Origin: CAVORB01 sp963736235
Lineage (GTDB): Bacteria; Pseudomonadota; Gammaproteobacteria; Chromatiales; Chromatiaceae
Reading direction: 5' to 3'
Assembly: GCA_963736235.1 (NCBI GenBank)
Contig: CAVTOR010000002.1
Span: forward strand, 1 to 64,000
DNA length: 64,000 bases
Shown: positions 17,566 to 28,014 of the stretch, in pieces
Layout: every line of letters starts with the position of its first letter
Numbering within the stretch: position 1 is the first letter of the stretch
Notes under the pieces: generated by a model
The model's database searches: none
Seen by the model: only the letters and a program-made list of their open reading frames with translations
What the model was told of the DNA's origin: nothing
Position numbers and translations under genes: made by a program

Positions 17566-19548
17566 ATGTCCCCCCCTTTCCGCCACATTCTCGAGGATCT
17601 CCACCACCTGGCAGTGCGCCTGCCTTGGTGGGCGATGCTGCTCTCCGCGCTCGCCGCATACGCGGTGCTACATCCACTTGCCACGATTCAGATGCCGGAA
17701 CCACAGGGCGCCGCGGACATGGCGATGACCGCGTTCATCCAACTCCTGGTATTTCTGGCGAAGGTCGGACAGTACCTGGCGCCGCTCGCGCTGCTCATCG
17801 CGGCCTCGGTATCGGCGTTCGAGCGCTGGAAGCGCTCTGACCTGCGCAGCTCCGTCGCCAATGACACAACGGGGACGTTGCTGCGCGGCATTCCGCGGGA
17901 AGACTTCGAGCTCCTCGTCGCCGAGGGCTTCCGCCGCGCGAGGTTTCAGGTCATGCAGCCGCGCCGAGCAGACGCCGGCGGCGGGATCGACCTTGAGCTT
18001 GTACGCGAGGGACGGCGATACCTGGTGCAGTCCGGGCATTGGAAGGCGTGGAAATTGGACGCGGACGCGGTGCGCGATTTCCACGCCATCATCACCAGGG
18101 AGGGGGCGGCTGGCGGATTTCTGGTCCTGTCCGGTGGATTCACCGCGGACGCCAGGCAGTACGCAGAGCGTGCCGGAATCGAGCTCATCGACGGCCGCCG
18201 GCTCAAACAGATGCTCCGCTCAGAGCAGCCCGGCGGACGCCGGGAACCCTCTCTGGACGCGGTTGCGACGCAGTCAGCGGGGGCCGCCTCACCGGACGAT
18301 CTTCACTGCGGTCCGGATCCGGCCGCTTCGATCTTAGACCCCCACCCGAGAGGTGCGCCCGGTCTTGGTCATGCCGAACGCGCCGAGCCCCGGCTCACGC
18401 TGGAAGACGCCGAAGACGGCATGGAGCGAGACATCGGTCAGGCATTAACGGCGATGATTCGCTCCGAGGACGCGGGCACCGTGACGGATTCGGCCGTCCG
18501 CGCCCCTCGCCCGCCCTCGCCGACCAGGACCGCGGGCCGACGGAAACCGCGCCGGCATCTGCCGAGCAAGCGCAGGATGGCGGATCTGGTCGGAATACTC
18601 CTCACCTCGGCCGGAATTTGGGCGGCTTACCAATGGTTCCAGTCCCTGCCCGAACACCCCGCCGAATCTCCGTGGGCGCTGCTGGGCAGCAGCCGGTACG
18701 CCAGCGCCAATCCGCCGCCATCATCCCAGGTTAGCGCACCAAGCACGCTCGAAGGCACGGCGCAACGCCCTCTGGGCCAGTTCAACTTCGGCGGCGATTG
18801 GCACCCGGACGCCGTGCCGCAGGAGCCAGCGGCAGCAGAGGAGCCGGTCGTCGAGGAGTATCACAGCATCCGGGAGCTCGAAGCGGCCTTCAACGTGAAA
18901 TATGTCCCGCCGCCCGAGTGTCACGACTGGCAATCCAACGCGCAGATGGTCACCTGCGGCAATCACCGGATGCGCGCCCGGCGTGGCTTCATCGAAAGCG
19001 GCGGCAAGATGACGCCGGAGATGCTCGGTGCCGCAAGCCCCCCCAGCCACTATCAGCCGACTGTCCCCCTCGGGGAACCGATCCCGGACTGGCGGCTCGA
19101 GCAGGCGCGGGGCCCGGAGCCCGAGCCGACTTGGCCGCCGCAATGGCAACAGCCCCGAGGACCCGAGGGTGACTGGACGCCGGAGCCGGTTCAAGCGCCC
19201 GCGCCGGAGCAGCGTCCCGACTGGGTAGGGGATGCCCCGGAAACGCAAGACGGCGATGGACTTCAGCCGCAAGACGAGGGGGCGCGGCAGGACTGGCGTA
19301 CGGAGCAGGAGCGGCGAGAGGACCAGGACTGGCGTCAGGACCAGGACTGGACGAGGGAGCGGGATTGGCGCCAGCGCGAATGGAGTCAGGGGCCAAGCTG
19401 GCTGCCGCGGGAAGATCCGGCGGAGGAGCAGGATCCGAACTGGCTCCGACCGCAAGAGCCTGTCAGCGCACGAGACTGGCTTCGGCAGCAGGACCGGGTC
19501 CGGGACGCGGCGCCAGACACCGGCCGAGGTTGGGACTCGCCCTGGTAG
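17566..19548 (+). CDS. Membrane protein with a Mrr-like restriction-endonuclease-fold domain and a Trp-rich tail
   Basis: 660 residues. Two membrane segments (about 20-38 and 58-84) are followed by a Mrr_cat-type PD-(D/E)xK domain (about 105-217) with the conserved GGGIDLEL Asp (D142) and the AAGGFLVLSGGFT and IELIDG blocks. Where relatives have Q-x-K in the core strand (YLVQCK), this protein has YLVQSG (Q155, G157). The catalytic Lys is therefore replaced, although HWKAWK follows directly. A third membrane segment (340-357) precedes a conserved two-Cys region (ECHDWQSNAQMVTCGNH). The last 160 residues are low-complexity and rich in Pro, Arg, Gln and regularly spaced Trp. Function unknown; a membrane-tethered nuclease-fold protein is the most that can be said. 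Confidence 0.85.
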   Translation: MSPPFRHILEDLHHLAVRLPWWAMLLSALAAYAVLHPLATIQMPEPQGAADMAMTAFIQLLVFLAKVGQYLAPLALLIAASVSAFERWKRSDLRSSVANDTTGTLLRGIPREDFELLVAEGFRRARFQVMQPRRADAGGGIDLELVREGRRYLVQSGHWKAWKLDADAVRDFHAIITREGAAGGFLVLSGGFTADARQYAERAGIELIDGRRLKQMLRSEQPGGRREPSLDAVATQSAGAASPDDLHCGPDPAASILDPHPRGAPGLGHAERAEPRLTLEDAEDGMERDIGQALTAMIRSEDAGTVTDSAVRAPRPPSPTRTAGRRKPRRHLPSKRRMADLVGILLTSAGIWAAYQWFQSLPEHPAESPWALLGSSRYASANPPPSSQVSAPSTLEGTAQRPLGQFNFGGDWHPDAVPQEPAAAEEPVVEEYHSIRELEAAFNVKYVPPPECHDWQSNAQMVTCGNHRMRARRGFIESGGKMTPEMLGAASPPSHYQPTVPLGEPIPDWRLEQARGPEPEPTWPPQWQQPRGPEGDWTPEPVQAPAPEQRPDWVGDAPETQDGDGLQPQDEGARQDWRTEQERREDQDWRQDQDWTRERDWRQREWSQGPSWLPREDPAEEQDPNWLRPQEPVSARDWLRQQDRVRDAAPDTGRGWDSPW

Positions 19549-19578
19549 GCACTACCCGATCACCAGCGGATTGACGCG

Positions 19579-19950
19579 ATGATCCTCGCCCTCGCCGCCG
19601 ACCTGCTGGTAGTCATCCATCTCGCCTTCATCCTGTTCGTCGTGCTCGGCGGATTCCTGGTGTTGCGCTGGCCAGGTCTGGCGTGGGCGCATGTGCCAGC
19701 GGCTCTCTGGGGCGCCCTGATCGAGCTGTCCGGCCAGATCGCCTGCCCCCTGACACCGCTCGAGCAGGCGTTGCGCCGCGCCGCCGGTGAGGCGGGATAC
19801 GTGGGTGGATTCATCCAGCACTACCTGGTGCCCCTGATCTATCCGCCAGGACTGACCCGGGACGTTCAGCTCGTGCTCGGCGTCGCCGTTCTCGCGATCA
19901 ATGTCCTCGCCTACGGCACGCTCATGGTCCGGCGCTCGCGCGCCCGGTGA
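19579..19950 (+). CDS. DUF2784 family membrane protein
   Basis: Hydrophobic protein of 123 residues. The N-terminal helix pair (DLLVVIHLAFILFVVLGG) and the conserved GxxxxxxxIxCPLTxLE segment (here SGQIACPLTPLEQ) are typical of DUF2784; an HYLVPLIYPP block follows. Three or four membrane helices are evident. Its role is unknown. It follows the Mrr-like gene by 30 bp on the same strand and could be co-transcribed. Confidence 0.85.
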   Translation: MILALAADLLVVIHLAFILFVVLGGFLVLRWPGLAWAHVPAALWGALIELSGQIACPLTPLEQALRRAAGEAGYVGGFIQHYLVPLIYPPGLTRDVQLVLGVAVLAINVLAYGTLMVRRSRAR

Positions 19951-19994
19951 GGTTTCCGCTGAAGCGATCCGTTTCCTCTGCCTACACCCGCGGA

Positions 19995-20642
19995 TCAAGG
20001 CCCGCTGTGCTCTGCGGCCGGGTCCCCTCTGCCGCCGCGGACCAGGTCCCGCAGCCGCCCCAGCGGCAGGCGCACCGCCAACAGCACCCCGAGCACCGCG
20101 GCGTAGACGGCGGGCTCGGTCATGTCCGCCTTCACCAGCCACAAGAAGTGCAGGACCGCGAGGACGGCGAGCGGATAGACCGCCCGATGCAACACCTGCC
20201 AGCGTCTCCCGAGGCGACGAACCATGGAGCGCGTGGAGGTCGCGGCCAGCGGAACCATGAGCAGATAAGCGCCGAGGCCCAGCGCGATGTAGGGCCGTTC
20301 GCTCACGTCCTCGACGATGGCTCGCAGGTCGAAGAACTGATCCAGCCAAAGGTAGGTCAGCACATGCAGTGAGGCATAGAAGAAGGCGAACAGCCCCAGC
20401 ATGCGCCGAAAGCGCAGCAGCCAGCCGCGGCCGGTCAACCACCGCAAGGGCGTGACCGCCAAGGTAACCAACAACAGGCGCAGCGCCCAGTCGCCGGTGG
20501 CGTGTGTCACCGCCTCGACCGGATTGGGACCGATCTCGCCGGTCGTCGCGTGGTAAACCAACAGGGCAAAAGGGGTCAGGCACAACGCAAAGACCAGGGG
20601 CTTGCCCAAGTGCATCAGGGGGTCGGGACTGCGAGGTTTCAC
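19995..20642 (-). CDS. msrQ: Heme-binding membrane subunit MsrQ of the methionine sulfoxide reductase system
   Basis: Ferric-reductase-like membrane protein (formerly YedZ) of 215 residues with about six helices and His residues (SLHVLTYLW, LHRAVYPLAVLAVLHF) placed for heme binding. It passes electrons from the quinone pool to MsrP. Translation starts at a GTG at 20642 nine bases after the msrP stop. It is the second gene of msrPQ and convergent with the DUF2784 gene. Confidence 0.93.
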   Translation of the reverse strand: MKPRSPDPLMHLGKPLVFALCLTPFALLVYHATTGEIGPNPVEAVTHATGDWALRLLLVTLAVTPLRWLTGRGWLLRFRRMLGLFAFFYASLHVLTYLWLDQFFDLRAIVEDVSERPYIALGLGAYLLMVPLAATSTRSMVRRLGRRWQVLHRAVYPLAVLAVLHFLWLVKADMTEPAVYAAVLGVLLAVRLPLGRLRDLVRGGRGDPAAEHSGP

Positions 20643-20651
20643 GACAGACGC

Positions 20652-21617
<966 letters not shown>

Positions 21618-21787
21618 CTCTGTTCCTCTCCGGTGCGGTCACGTCCAAACGGACGGCCCGCACCTCATCCACATGCAGCTGGTTTCGCCAGCTTCGACGC
21701 CACCGGCACGCGACCGTTCCCCGGGGTTGGACTCAAGCGCTTTAACCCCAGTTTGACCGTGCAATATCACAGGCCAGGAAAGCAACC

Positions 21788-22204
21788 ATGCCCCCCGATT
21801 TCATCCCCCAGAACGACCTGGAACGCCAACTCCTAGACGCCCGGGAGGGTCGGATAGCGCCCGAGGACTTCATCCAGACCCTGCTGGGCTCCGAGGTCTT
21901 CATGCCCATCCACGAAAAACACCAAATCGGAGGCTTCGCGACCGATAACAAGGCCAAGCCCCTCAAGCTCGAGGCCGAGGACGGTAGTGACGTGCTGGTG
22001 CTGTTCACGAACCCAGAGCGCGCGAAGGGTTTCGTGCGTGACTATCCCGGCTACGGTGGCGGCTTGGTCGTGGAGTTCAACTGGATCCTCGAAAAGCTGG
22101 GAATCGGTTACGGCATCAGCCTCAACCCGGGCCAGGATGTCGGTATCGACTTCCAGGCGCAGGACGTGGCGCAGATCGCCGCGCTGGGAGAAAAGCCGAA
22201 CTGA
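21788..22204 (+). CDS. SseB-like N-terminal domain protein
   Basis: 138 residues with the SseB_N fold pattern: a helical start (NDLERQLLDAREG), VFMPIHEKHQ, DGSDVLVLFTNPERAKGFV and GYGISLNPGQDVGIDF. SseB-type proteins are small cytoplasmic proteins linked to type III chaperoning or enhanced serine sensitivity, but most homologues have no known role. It stands alone between msrP (divergent) and pgpA (convergent). Confidence 0.8.
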   Translation: MPPDFIPQNDLERQLLDAREGRIAPEDFIQTLLGSEVFMPIHEKHQIGGFATDNKAKPLKLEAEDGSDVLVLFTNPERAKGFVRDYPGYGGGLVVEFNWILEKLGIGYGISLNPGQDVGIDFQAQDVAQIAALGEKPN

Positions 22205-22342
22205 GCATCTCTCACTCCCCAGACCAGCTGACGGGGGCGAATCTTTCGGCAGTCGCTATAACGCACCGAGAGCAAAGGGTGGTGCGGGGCTAACCGCCAA
22301 GGCCTCGCCGAGTCGCCTGACCCCGGCCGGTTACCCGTATCC

Positions 22343-22837
22343 TCACCCGATAGTCATCGCCACGGACTGTAGCACCACCCAGGCCATGACCCCGGCCGCG
22401 AGATCATCCAGCATCACCCCGAGACCGCCCTTGACCCGCCGATCGAGTTCGCGGATCGGCCAGGGCTTGAGGATGTCGAAGAAGCGGAACAATGCGAAGC
22501 CCAGCACCAGCCACAGCCATCCCTCGGGCGCGGCCGTCATGGTGAGCAGAAAACCCACGATCTCGTCCCAGACGATGGCGGAAGGGTCGTGGGCGTTGAG
22601 CTCGCGGGCCGTTCTATCGCAGGCCCAGACCCCCACCAGCAGTAACACGAGCAGCGTCGCGAGATACCAAGCCAGCGGCAGCGGTTGCAGCAGCAGGTAG
22701 AGGGGCACCGCCGCCAAGGTCCCCGCGGTGCCGGGGGCCCGGGGCACGAGACCAGATCCAAAGCCGTACGCCAGCCAGTGGTGAGGCCGCCGCCAATCGA
22801 ATCTGTAGATCCCGCGCTTCCCGATGGCCTCTGTCAT
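22343..22837 (-). CDS. pgpA: Phosphatidylglycerophosphatase A
   Basis: Membrane phosphatase that makes phosphatidylglycerol. 164 residues; family motifs GFGSGLVPRAPGTAGTLA, WDEIVGFLLT and RFFDILKPWPI are all present, with four membrane helices. In many gammaproteobacteria pgpA follows thiL; here it stands apart, 15 kb from thiL. The 138 bp between it and sseB hold nothing I recognise. Confidence 0.95.
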   Translation of the reverse strand: MTEAIGKRGIYRFDWRRPHHWLAYGFGSGLVPRAPGTAGTLAAVPLYLLLQPLPLAWYLATLLVLLLVGVWACDRTARELNAHDPSAIVWDEIVGFLLTMTAAPEGWLWLVLGFALFRFFDILKPWPIRELDRRVKGGLGVMLDDLAAGVMAWVVLQSVAMTIG

Positions 22838-23000
22838 GTCAGCATTTCGCCTTCGATTTTCCCGCTCGGTTCCGAATCACCGGCGAGGTGACGTGAGAAG
22901 CCGCAATGGTAGCAGACCCGCAGGAGTCACCCCTCAGGCGGCGCGTTGCCGGAGGAACATCGGCTACCCTTTCGGCGCGGCTCGGTTTGCGCTTGGCCGG

Positions 23001-26000
23001 TCAGGAGTTGCCGTCTACGGGCTTCGCCCGCGAGTAATCCTCGATGGCGACGCGCAGCGGCTCACGCGTATCCAGGTGCAGATCCCGCTGCGGGAAGGCG
23101 ATGGAGATCCCCGCCTGCTCGAACTTGCGGTTGATCGCCTTGTGCAAGTCCGTAATGGTCGCGATGCGATAGTCGAGATCATCGATGAAGGCGCGCAGGA
23201 TGAGCGTCAGGGAGTTGTCGCCGAAGCCCTCGAAGCTCAGGCTCGGCTTGGGGTCGTCGAGCACGCGCTCGTGCTCCTGCGCCGCCTCCCGCATCAGGTC
23301 ATGGGCCTTCTCGACGTCGGTGCCGTACGCCACCCCCACCACGATCATGACCCGGGTGACCTGATCGGACAGGGACCAGTTGAGGAGCCTGCCTGTAATG
23401 AACTCCTTGTTCGGCACCAGGAGTTCCTTGCGGTCGAAATTGCGGATGGTCGTTGCCCGGATACGGATCTTGGTCACCACGCCATCGGTTTCACCGACAG
23501 TGACCATGTCGCCGACCCGCACCGGCCGCTCGAACAGGATGATCAGCCCGCTGATGAAGTTGGCCACGATCTCCTGCAGTCCAAAGCCGATGCCCACGCC
23601 CAGCGCCGCCACCAGCCACTGGACCTGGGACCATTGGGCGCCGATGGTGTTGAGCGCCAGCAGCGTTCCGACAGTGATAATGGCGTAGGTGGTAAGCGCG
23701 GTGGCGGTATACCGGCTGCCCGACGCCATGTGGAAGCGTTCCAGCAGAATGACGTCCAACACCGCGGGCAGGCGCTTGGCAAGCACCGTCATGGCGACGA
23801 TAGAGAGCAACGCGAGACCGAGATCCGCCAGGCTGACCGGCAGCATCTGCTCCTGCCCGTCTACCGTCGCCGCGGTGTGCCAGAGGGTCACCTCGTCCAG
23901 GATGCCCAACGCGGGCAACACCGATGACCAGATCAGGTACAGCCCCGCCAGGGTGACGAAGGCCACCGAAATCCTGAGCAGCTCCCGGGTGTCATCGGTC
24001 ACCGCATCGAGGTCCACGTCGGTGTAGTCGGATTGGGATTCGGCGGCTTCCTGATCGCCGGATTCTGTCTCCGCCGCTTCGCGGGCCGCCAGCATGGCCT
24101 GCCGACGCTCGGTCGCGGCCCGATAGGCAAGACGCTGACGCAACAGCATCAGCCAACGAAGGACGAGCGAGTAAACCAGCAACATCGCCGCGAACCACCA
24201 CAGGGTGGCCACGAAGTCCGAGGCCATCATGATCGTGGAGTAGACATAGCCGCCGAGAAGCGTGGCGAGCACGACCAGGGGAAAGGCCACCAGGATCGGA
24301 AACCAGAGCACGTGCGCACGCAGCAGCGGCCCGACCTCGGACCGCAGCCACAGTTGCGCCAAAACACCCCGCCTGCGATGCAGCACACGATACAAGAACA
24401 AGGCCAGCGCCAGGGTAGCGACGAGCACGGCAAGGCGTGTAACCAGACCGCCCGAGGCAACGGGGTTCAGGTCCGTGGCCATCCGCCCCACGAAGGACGC
24501 GGGAACAAGAACCCAGGTCAACCAACCGAGCTCGAAGGCCAACCGCCGGACCCCGGATTCGGGCCATCGGAAATGCGCAATCGCTAGTCCACGCGGAATG
24601 CTGATCACGCGCAGGGCCAGAATGACGAAAAGCGACATCGCGACATGGATAAGAGAGATTCCGACGGCATGGGACAGGTCCGTACCCTGCCCCCGCGCCA
24701 GCAGCCAGCCCACCACGGCGAGCAGCAGGGGTGCCGGCATCGCCGTCGTCAACGACAAGATCAGGGCCTGGAGGGTGTACACAAAACGGTCGCTAGCCGG
24801 CTTGCCCACCTTCTTCGAGGTGCGCTCGATCGCGGCGATCAGCGCGCGGCGCTTCCACGACAGGACAGCCGACACCAACAGAGCCAGCCAGAAAACCGGT
24901 GATGTCGACACCTGCTCGTGGAACGCAGCCCCGAGCTGCGACCACAGCGATGGTGAGAACAAGCGCCGCGCCTCTTCCAGCAGATTGCCGACGTCGGCCA
25001 GATGCGTCTTGGCTCCGGTTCGGAGCCAGAACAGGTTTGCCTTGAGGAAATCGTCGTAGGCCCGCGCCGCCTCCAGCAACTGGCCCTCGACGTTCTGGAG
25101 CTTCGCCAGTCCCTCGAGGTACTTCTCCTCAGCCTCCAATTGCTTTGCGAGCAGGCCCCCGCGTTGTTCCACCAAATCGCGGAGCCTCCCGCGCAGGTGG
25201 GGTTCCCGGTCGGCGGGAAGCTTGGCCGCCAGCTCGGCGACGGCTTGATCGAGGTCGGCAACGCGCTCGGCCTCGTCAAGATGGCGCAGACGGCTCACGT
25301 TGACCGCCGCGATCTCGCGCTCGACCATCTCGGCCAGGCGGGCGTGTGCCTTGAAGTCCGGCAGAGACTCGCGGTGCTCGAGCAACAACTGACCCAAGCC
25401 CGCGGTCAAGCCGCTGACCTCCTTAACGGCCTGCTCGCGCTTGTAAGTTCGCGGCTATGCGCGCGGCCAGCCGTTCCGACTGGGCCTGCTTTGCATCCAG
25501 CGCCTCGAGCCGCGTGGCGACCGAGATCAGCTGCTCGGTAAGCTCGGCATTCTGCTGCGCGAGGCGGACCAGCATCGGGATCCGAGCCCGTGGTCGCACG
25601 CACCGCCTGTTCCGCCGCCGCCCTCGCCTTCTCCGCCTCGAGCCCGCGCTTGGCGTTCACCAATGCCTTCAGCGCCTCGACTCGTTTCCCGATGCGCTGG
25701 GCGTGAGCCACCTCCTGGTCACGTTTGGCCGCGAGCAACTCCAGGCGCATGGGCAGGCTCAGGAGCTCGTGATCAAGCGCCTTGATCTCGTTGCTCAGCG
25801 CCGCGTATCGGGTCTCCAGCCGCCAACGCTGCGCGCGGACCATGGATAACCCCAGGTTGCCGGCAAGCTCGGCCTGGAGCGCCGCGGCAATCGCCTCCTG
25901 CTGCTCCCGTGCCTCGGAGAGACGCTGGCTTATCGCCGTCGGCCGGTTCTGCTGAAACGCCAGCTGGCGTTCGAAGTCCGCGCGCCGGGCATCCGCCGCC

Positions 26001-26426
26001 GCGAGACCGGCCTGCTCCTCCTCGAGTCGACGCTCGATCTGCCCGCGCGACAGGTCCAAGTCGATGTCCGGGGTTTCCGGCGGAACGGCTTCCGTGATCA
26101 TATGGATCCGCGCGCGGATGCGACGCGTCTGCTCCGCCGCGGTTCTGGGCCGCTTCCTCGAACGCCGCGGCTCGCGCGCCGTTGGCGTCCGCCTCCTTCA
26201 GATTGCTCGACGCCTCTTGGTACAGGGCAACGAGCTTGGTCTTGGCGTCGCCTTCGAGATCGGGGTCGGCCTCGGTTTCGGTGATCTTGGCTTGCAGGAC
26301 GTCCGCGGTCACCAGCGTCGGCGGCAACTCGTCGTCGCTGCCGCCCTTCTCCCCGGCCCCCAGCGGACAAGGCGCCAGCAGCCAAAGAAGGATCGCCGCC
26401 AGGAGTGGATGGATAGGCATATTCAT
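23001..26426 (-). CDS. Large mechanosensitive channel of the MscK/MscM (KefA/YjeP) type, three frameshifts
   Basis: About 1,140 residues when read across three single-base breaks (near 26143, 25582 and 25446). A signal peptide (MNMPIHPLLAAILLWLLA) is followed by a long periplasmic coiled-coil region (about 60-450), then a series of roughly ten membrane helices. The MscS-type pore and beta domain follow: GIGFGLQEIVANFISGLIIL, the RPVRVGDMV loop and LLVPNKEFITG. The C-terminal alpha-beta domain ends near AFPQRDLHLDT. It releases solutes from the cell under osmotic downshock. Each break joins conserved coiled-coil sequence to the next frame, so I treat it as one gene. Size and layout fit both MscK and MscM and I cannot separate them. 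Confidence 0.88.
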
Positions 26427-26585
26427 CGCAGGACTGCTGCGAACGACAAGAGCGATCGACATCCGATCATACGTCCCCTCCGCACCGTACTCGGTCGGTT
26501 GGCGCGGCAAGCATCCAGCCGCTGTTCAGTCGCGCAGACGCGAAACAGCCGAGGCGAGTAAAGGCGCGATTCTCTCACCATTTAC

Positions 26586-27770
26586 CTACAAAAGGGTGCC
26601 AGCGACCCAGTCGAGGAGGTTGCCGAGCGGTATCTGTGTAGAGACCACCGCCAACAAGGGGACACCTGCCGCGACCACCAACTGCGAAACAGTGGGTAAA
26701 TCCACTGGGACGAGGCGCAACTGCAGCACGGCCTCGACAGTTGCGTTCAGGTCCGATGCCGAGGATGGGTCGGGTGAGCCCATGATCTCCTCCCCGCTCC
26801 GCGCTTCTTCGATCCACTTGCGATGGAAGGCCAGATGATGCTGATTGGCGAGGCGGCCATACTCGAGCAATGCCCGTTCGCGGACGGCGTAGAGGGGACC
26901 AGAGAACACGAGCAAAGGGCCGATGACCAGGCCCAGGCAGATCAGCAGCCATCCCGCCAAGGCGAACCAGACGGCCTCGGGACTGTGGTGCACCGACGCG
27001 AGATCCTTGAGCATGGCTGACGCGACGACGCAGCTCAGGGCAAAGATGAAGCCGCTGAAGATACTGGGAAAGATGGTCAGGAAACCCAGCCCCGCGGAGC
27101 GGTCCGGATGCAGAGGCATCAGCTGCAACGGCAGCCGGGAGATCCGGAAAAGCAGTGCGGTCCACACCATGAAGCGCCAAATCCAACGCAACCCCAGGAA
27201 AAGAAAGAGCGGCGTGCTAAGGAAGCGTGTCGTCTCCCCGGCCCAGGACAGCACGCTCTCGCCGGCGACAACGCTTCCCTGCCAGCTCGGCCCGGTGACA
27301 TCGACGATGTAGCTCGCGGTGACGCCCGACCAGACCAGGGCGGTGGCCAAAATGATCAGCTCCACCGGTGCGGACGCCGAACGGCGGTCGGCCTCCGTGA
27401 GCAGGGCCTTGAACGCCGGCTGATCCGCTTCGCAAACGATCCGCGCCTCGCGAAAGTGCTGCGTCAGGATGACGAGGCGGCCATCGGCGTACCGCTCGGT
27501 CGCAATCATGACCCAAATCGCGATCAGGTACCGCGCATGGACCATCCAATCCCCGAAAAATCCCCAACCCGAGTAACGATCATCCACAACGGTTTGCGCA
27601 ACCGCCAGCAGCGCTGGCGGCAGCCACGCCAACAAGGCCAGGGCGAGCGCGCCGCGCCATGTGGGAAGCTCGTCCGCCCCGGTCAGCCGAAGGCGGCGCA
27701 ACAGACCGTGAAACGGGCCGCCCACCACCAGCGAAAAACGGCCCTCGAGGGCACCGGGTCCGGAATTCAT
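26586..27770 (-). CDS. Polytopic inner-membrane protein of unknown function
   Basis: About 394 residues with six or seven predicted membrane helices (for example ALALALLAWLPPALLAVAQ, ARYLIAIWVMIATERYA, ELIILATALVWSGV, FLTIFPSIFSGFIFALSCVV and WFALAGWLLICLGLVIGPLL), a cytoplasmic helical tail and a last hydrophobic segment. I recognise no catalytic motif. I start at the ATG at 27770 (MNSGPGALEGRF); no strong ribosome-binding site is evident for any candidate. It lies downstream of the patatin gene and upstream of the mechanosensitive channel on the same strand. Confidence 0.7.
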   Translation of the reverse strand: MNSGPGALEGRFSLVVGGPFHGLLRRLRLTGADELPTWRGALALALLAWLPPALLAVAQTVVDDRYSGWGFFGDWMVHARYLIAIWVMIATERYADGRLVILTQHFREARIVCEADQPAFKALLTEADRRSASAPVELIILATALVWSGVTASYIVDVTGPSWQGSVVAGESVLSWAGETTRFLSTPLFLFLGLRWIWRFMVWTALLFRISRLPLQLMPLHPDRSAGLGFLTIFPSIFSGFIFALSCVVASAMLKDLASVHHSPEAVWFALAGWLLICLGLVIGPLLVFSGPLYAVRERALLEYGRLANQHHLAFHRKWIEEARSGEEIMGSPDPSSASDLNATVEAVLQLRLVPVDLPTVSQLVVAAGVPLLAVVSTQIPLGNLLDWVAGTLL

Positions 27771-27828
27771 CGCACTAGGCATACCAACCCCGGAGCACGC
27801 GAGTCGCACACGGGGCCTTCATCGTCTC

Positions 27829-27848
27829 CCCTTGCTCCCCGGCGAGGG
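27829..27848. repeat. REP-like hairpin
   Basis: CCCTTGC and GCGAGGG can pair around a six-base loop, inside a GC-rich stretch resembling the dispersed REP-type palindromes common between proteobacterial genes. No second copy is visible in this window. It lies in the 244-bp gap between the patatin gene and the next membrane protein; the rest of that gap shows nothing recognisable. Confidence 0.3.
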
Positions 27849-28014
27849 CTGGAGTGAGGGCGAAGGACCTAGTAATTCCTGCGTGCGGATCCCGACGGTA
27901 GCGCGAACCGCCACGCCCTTCGACGCTGCGTGCGGAACCCGGGTCGGAGGCGTCGCGCTGATGTCGAACATGCGATCGCGTCCTCGAGTCGAGTTCCATG
28001 ATGGAAGAGTCCGG

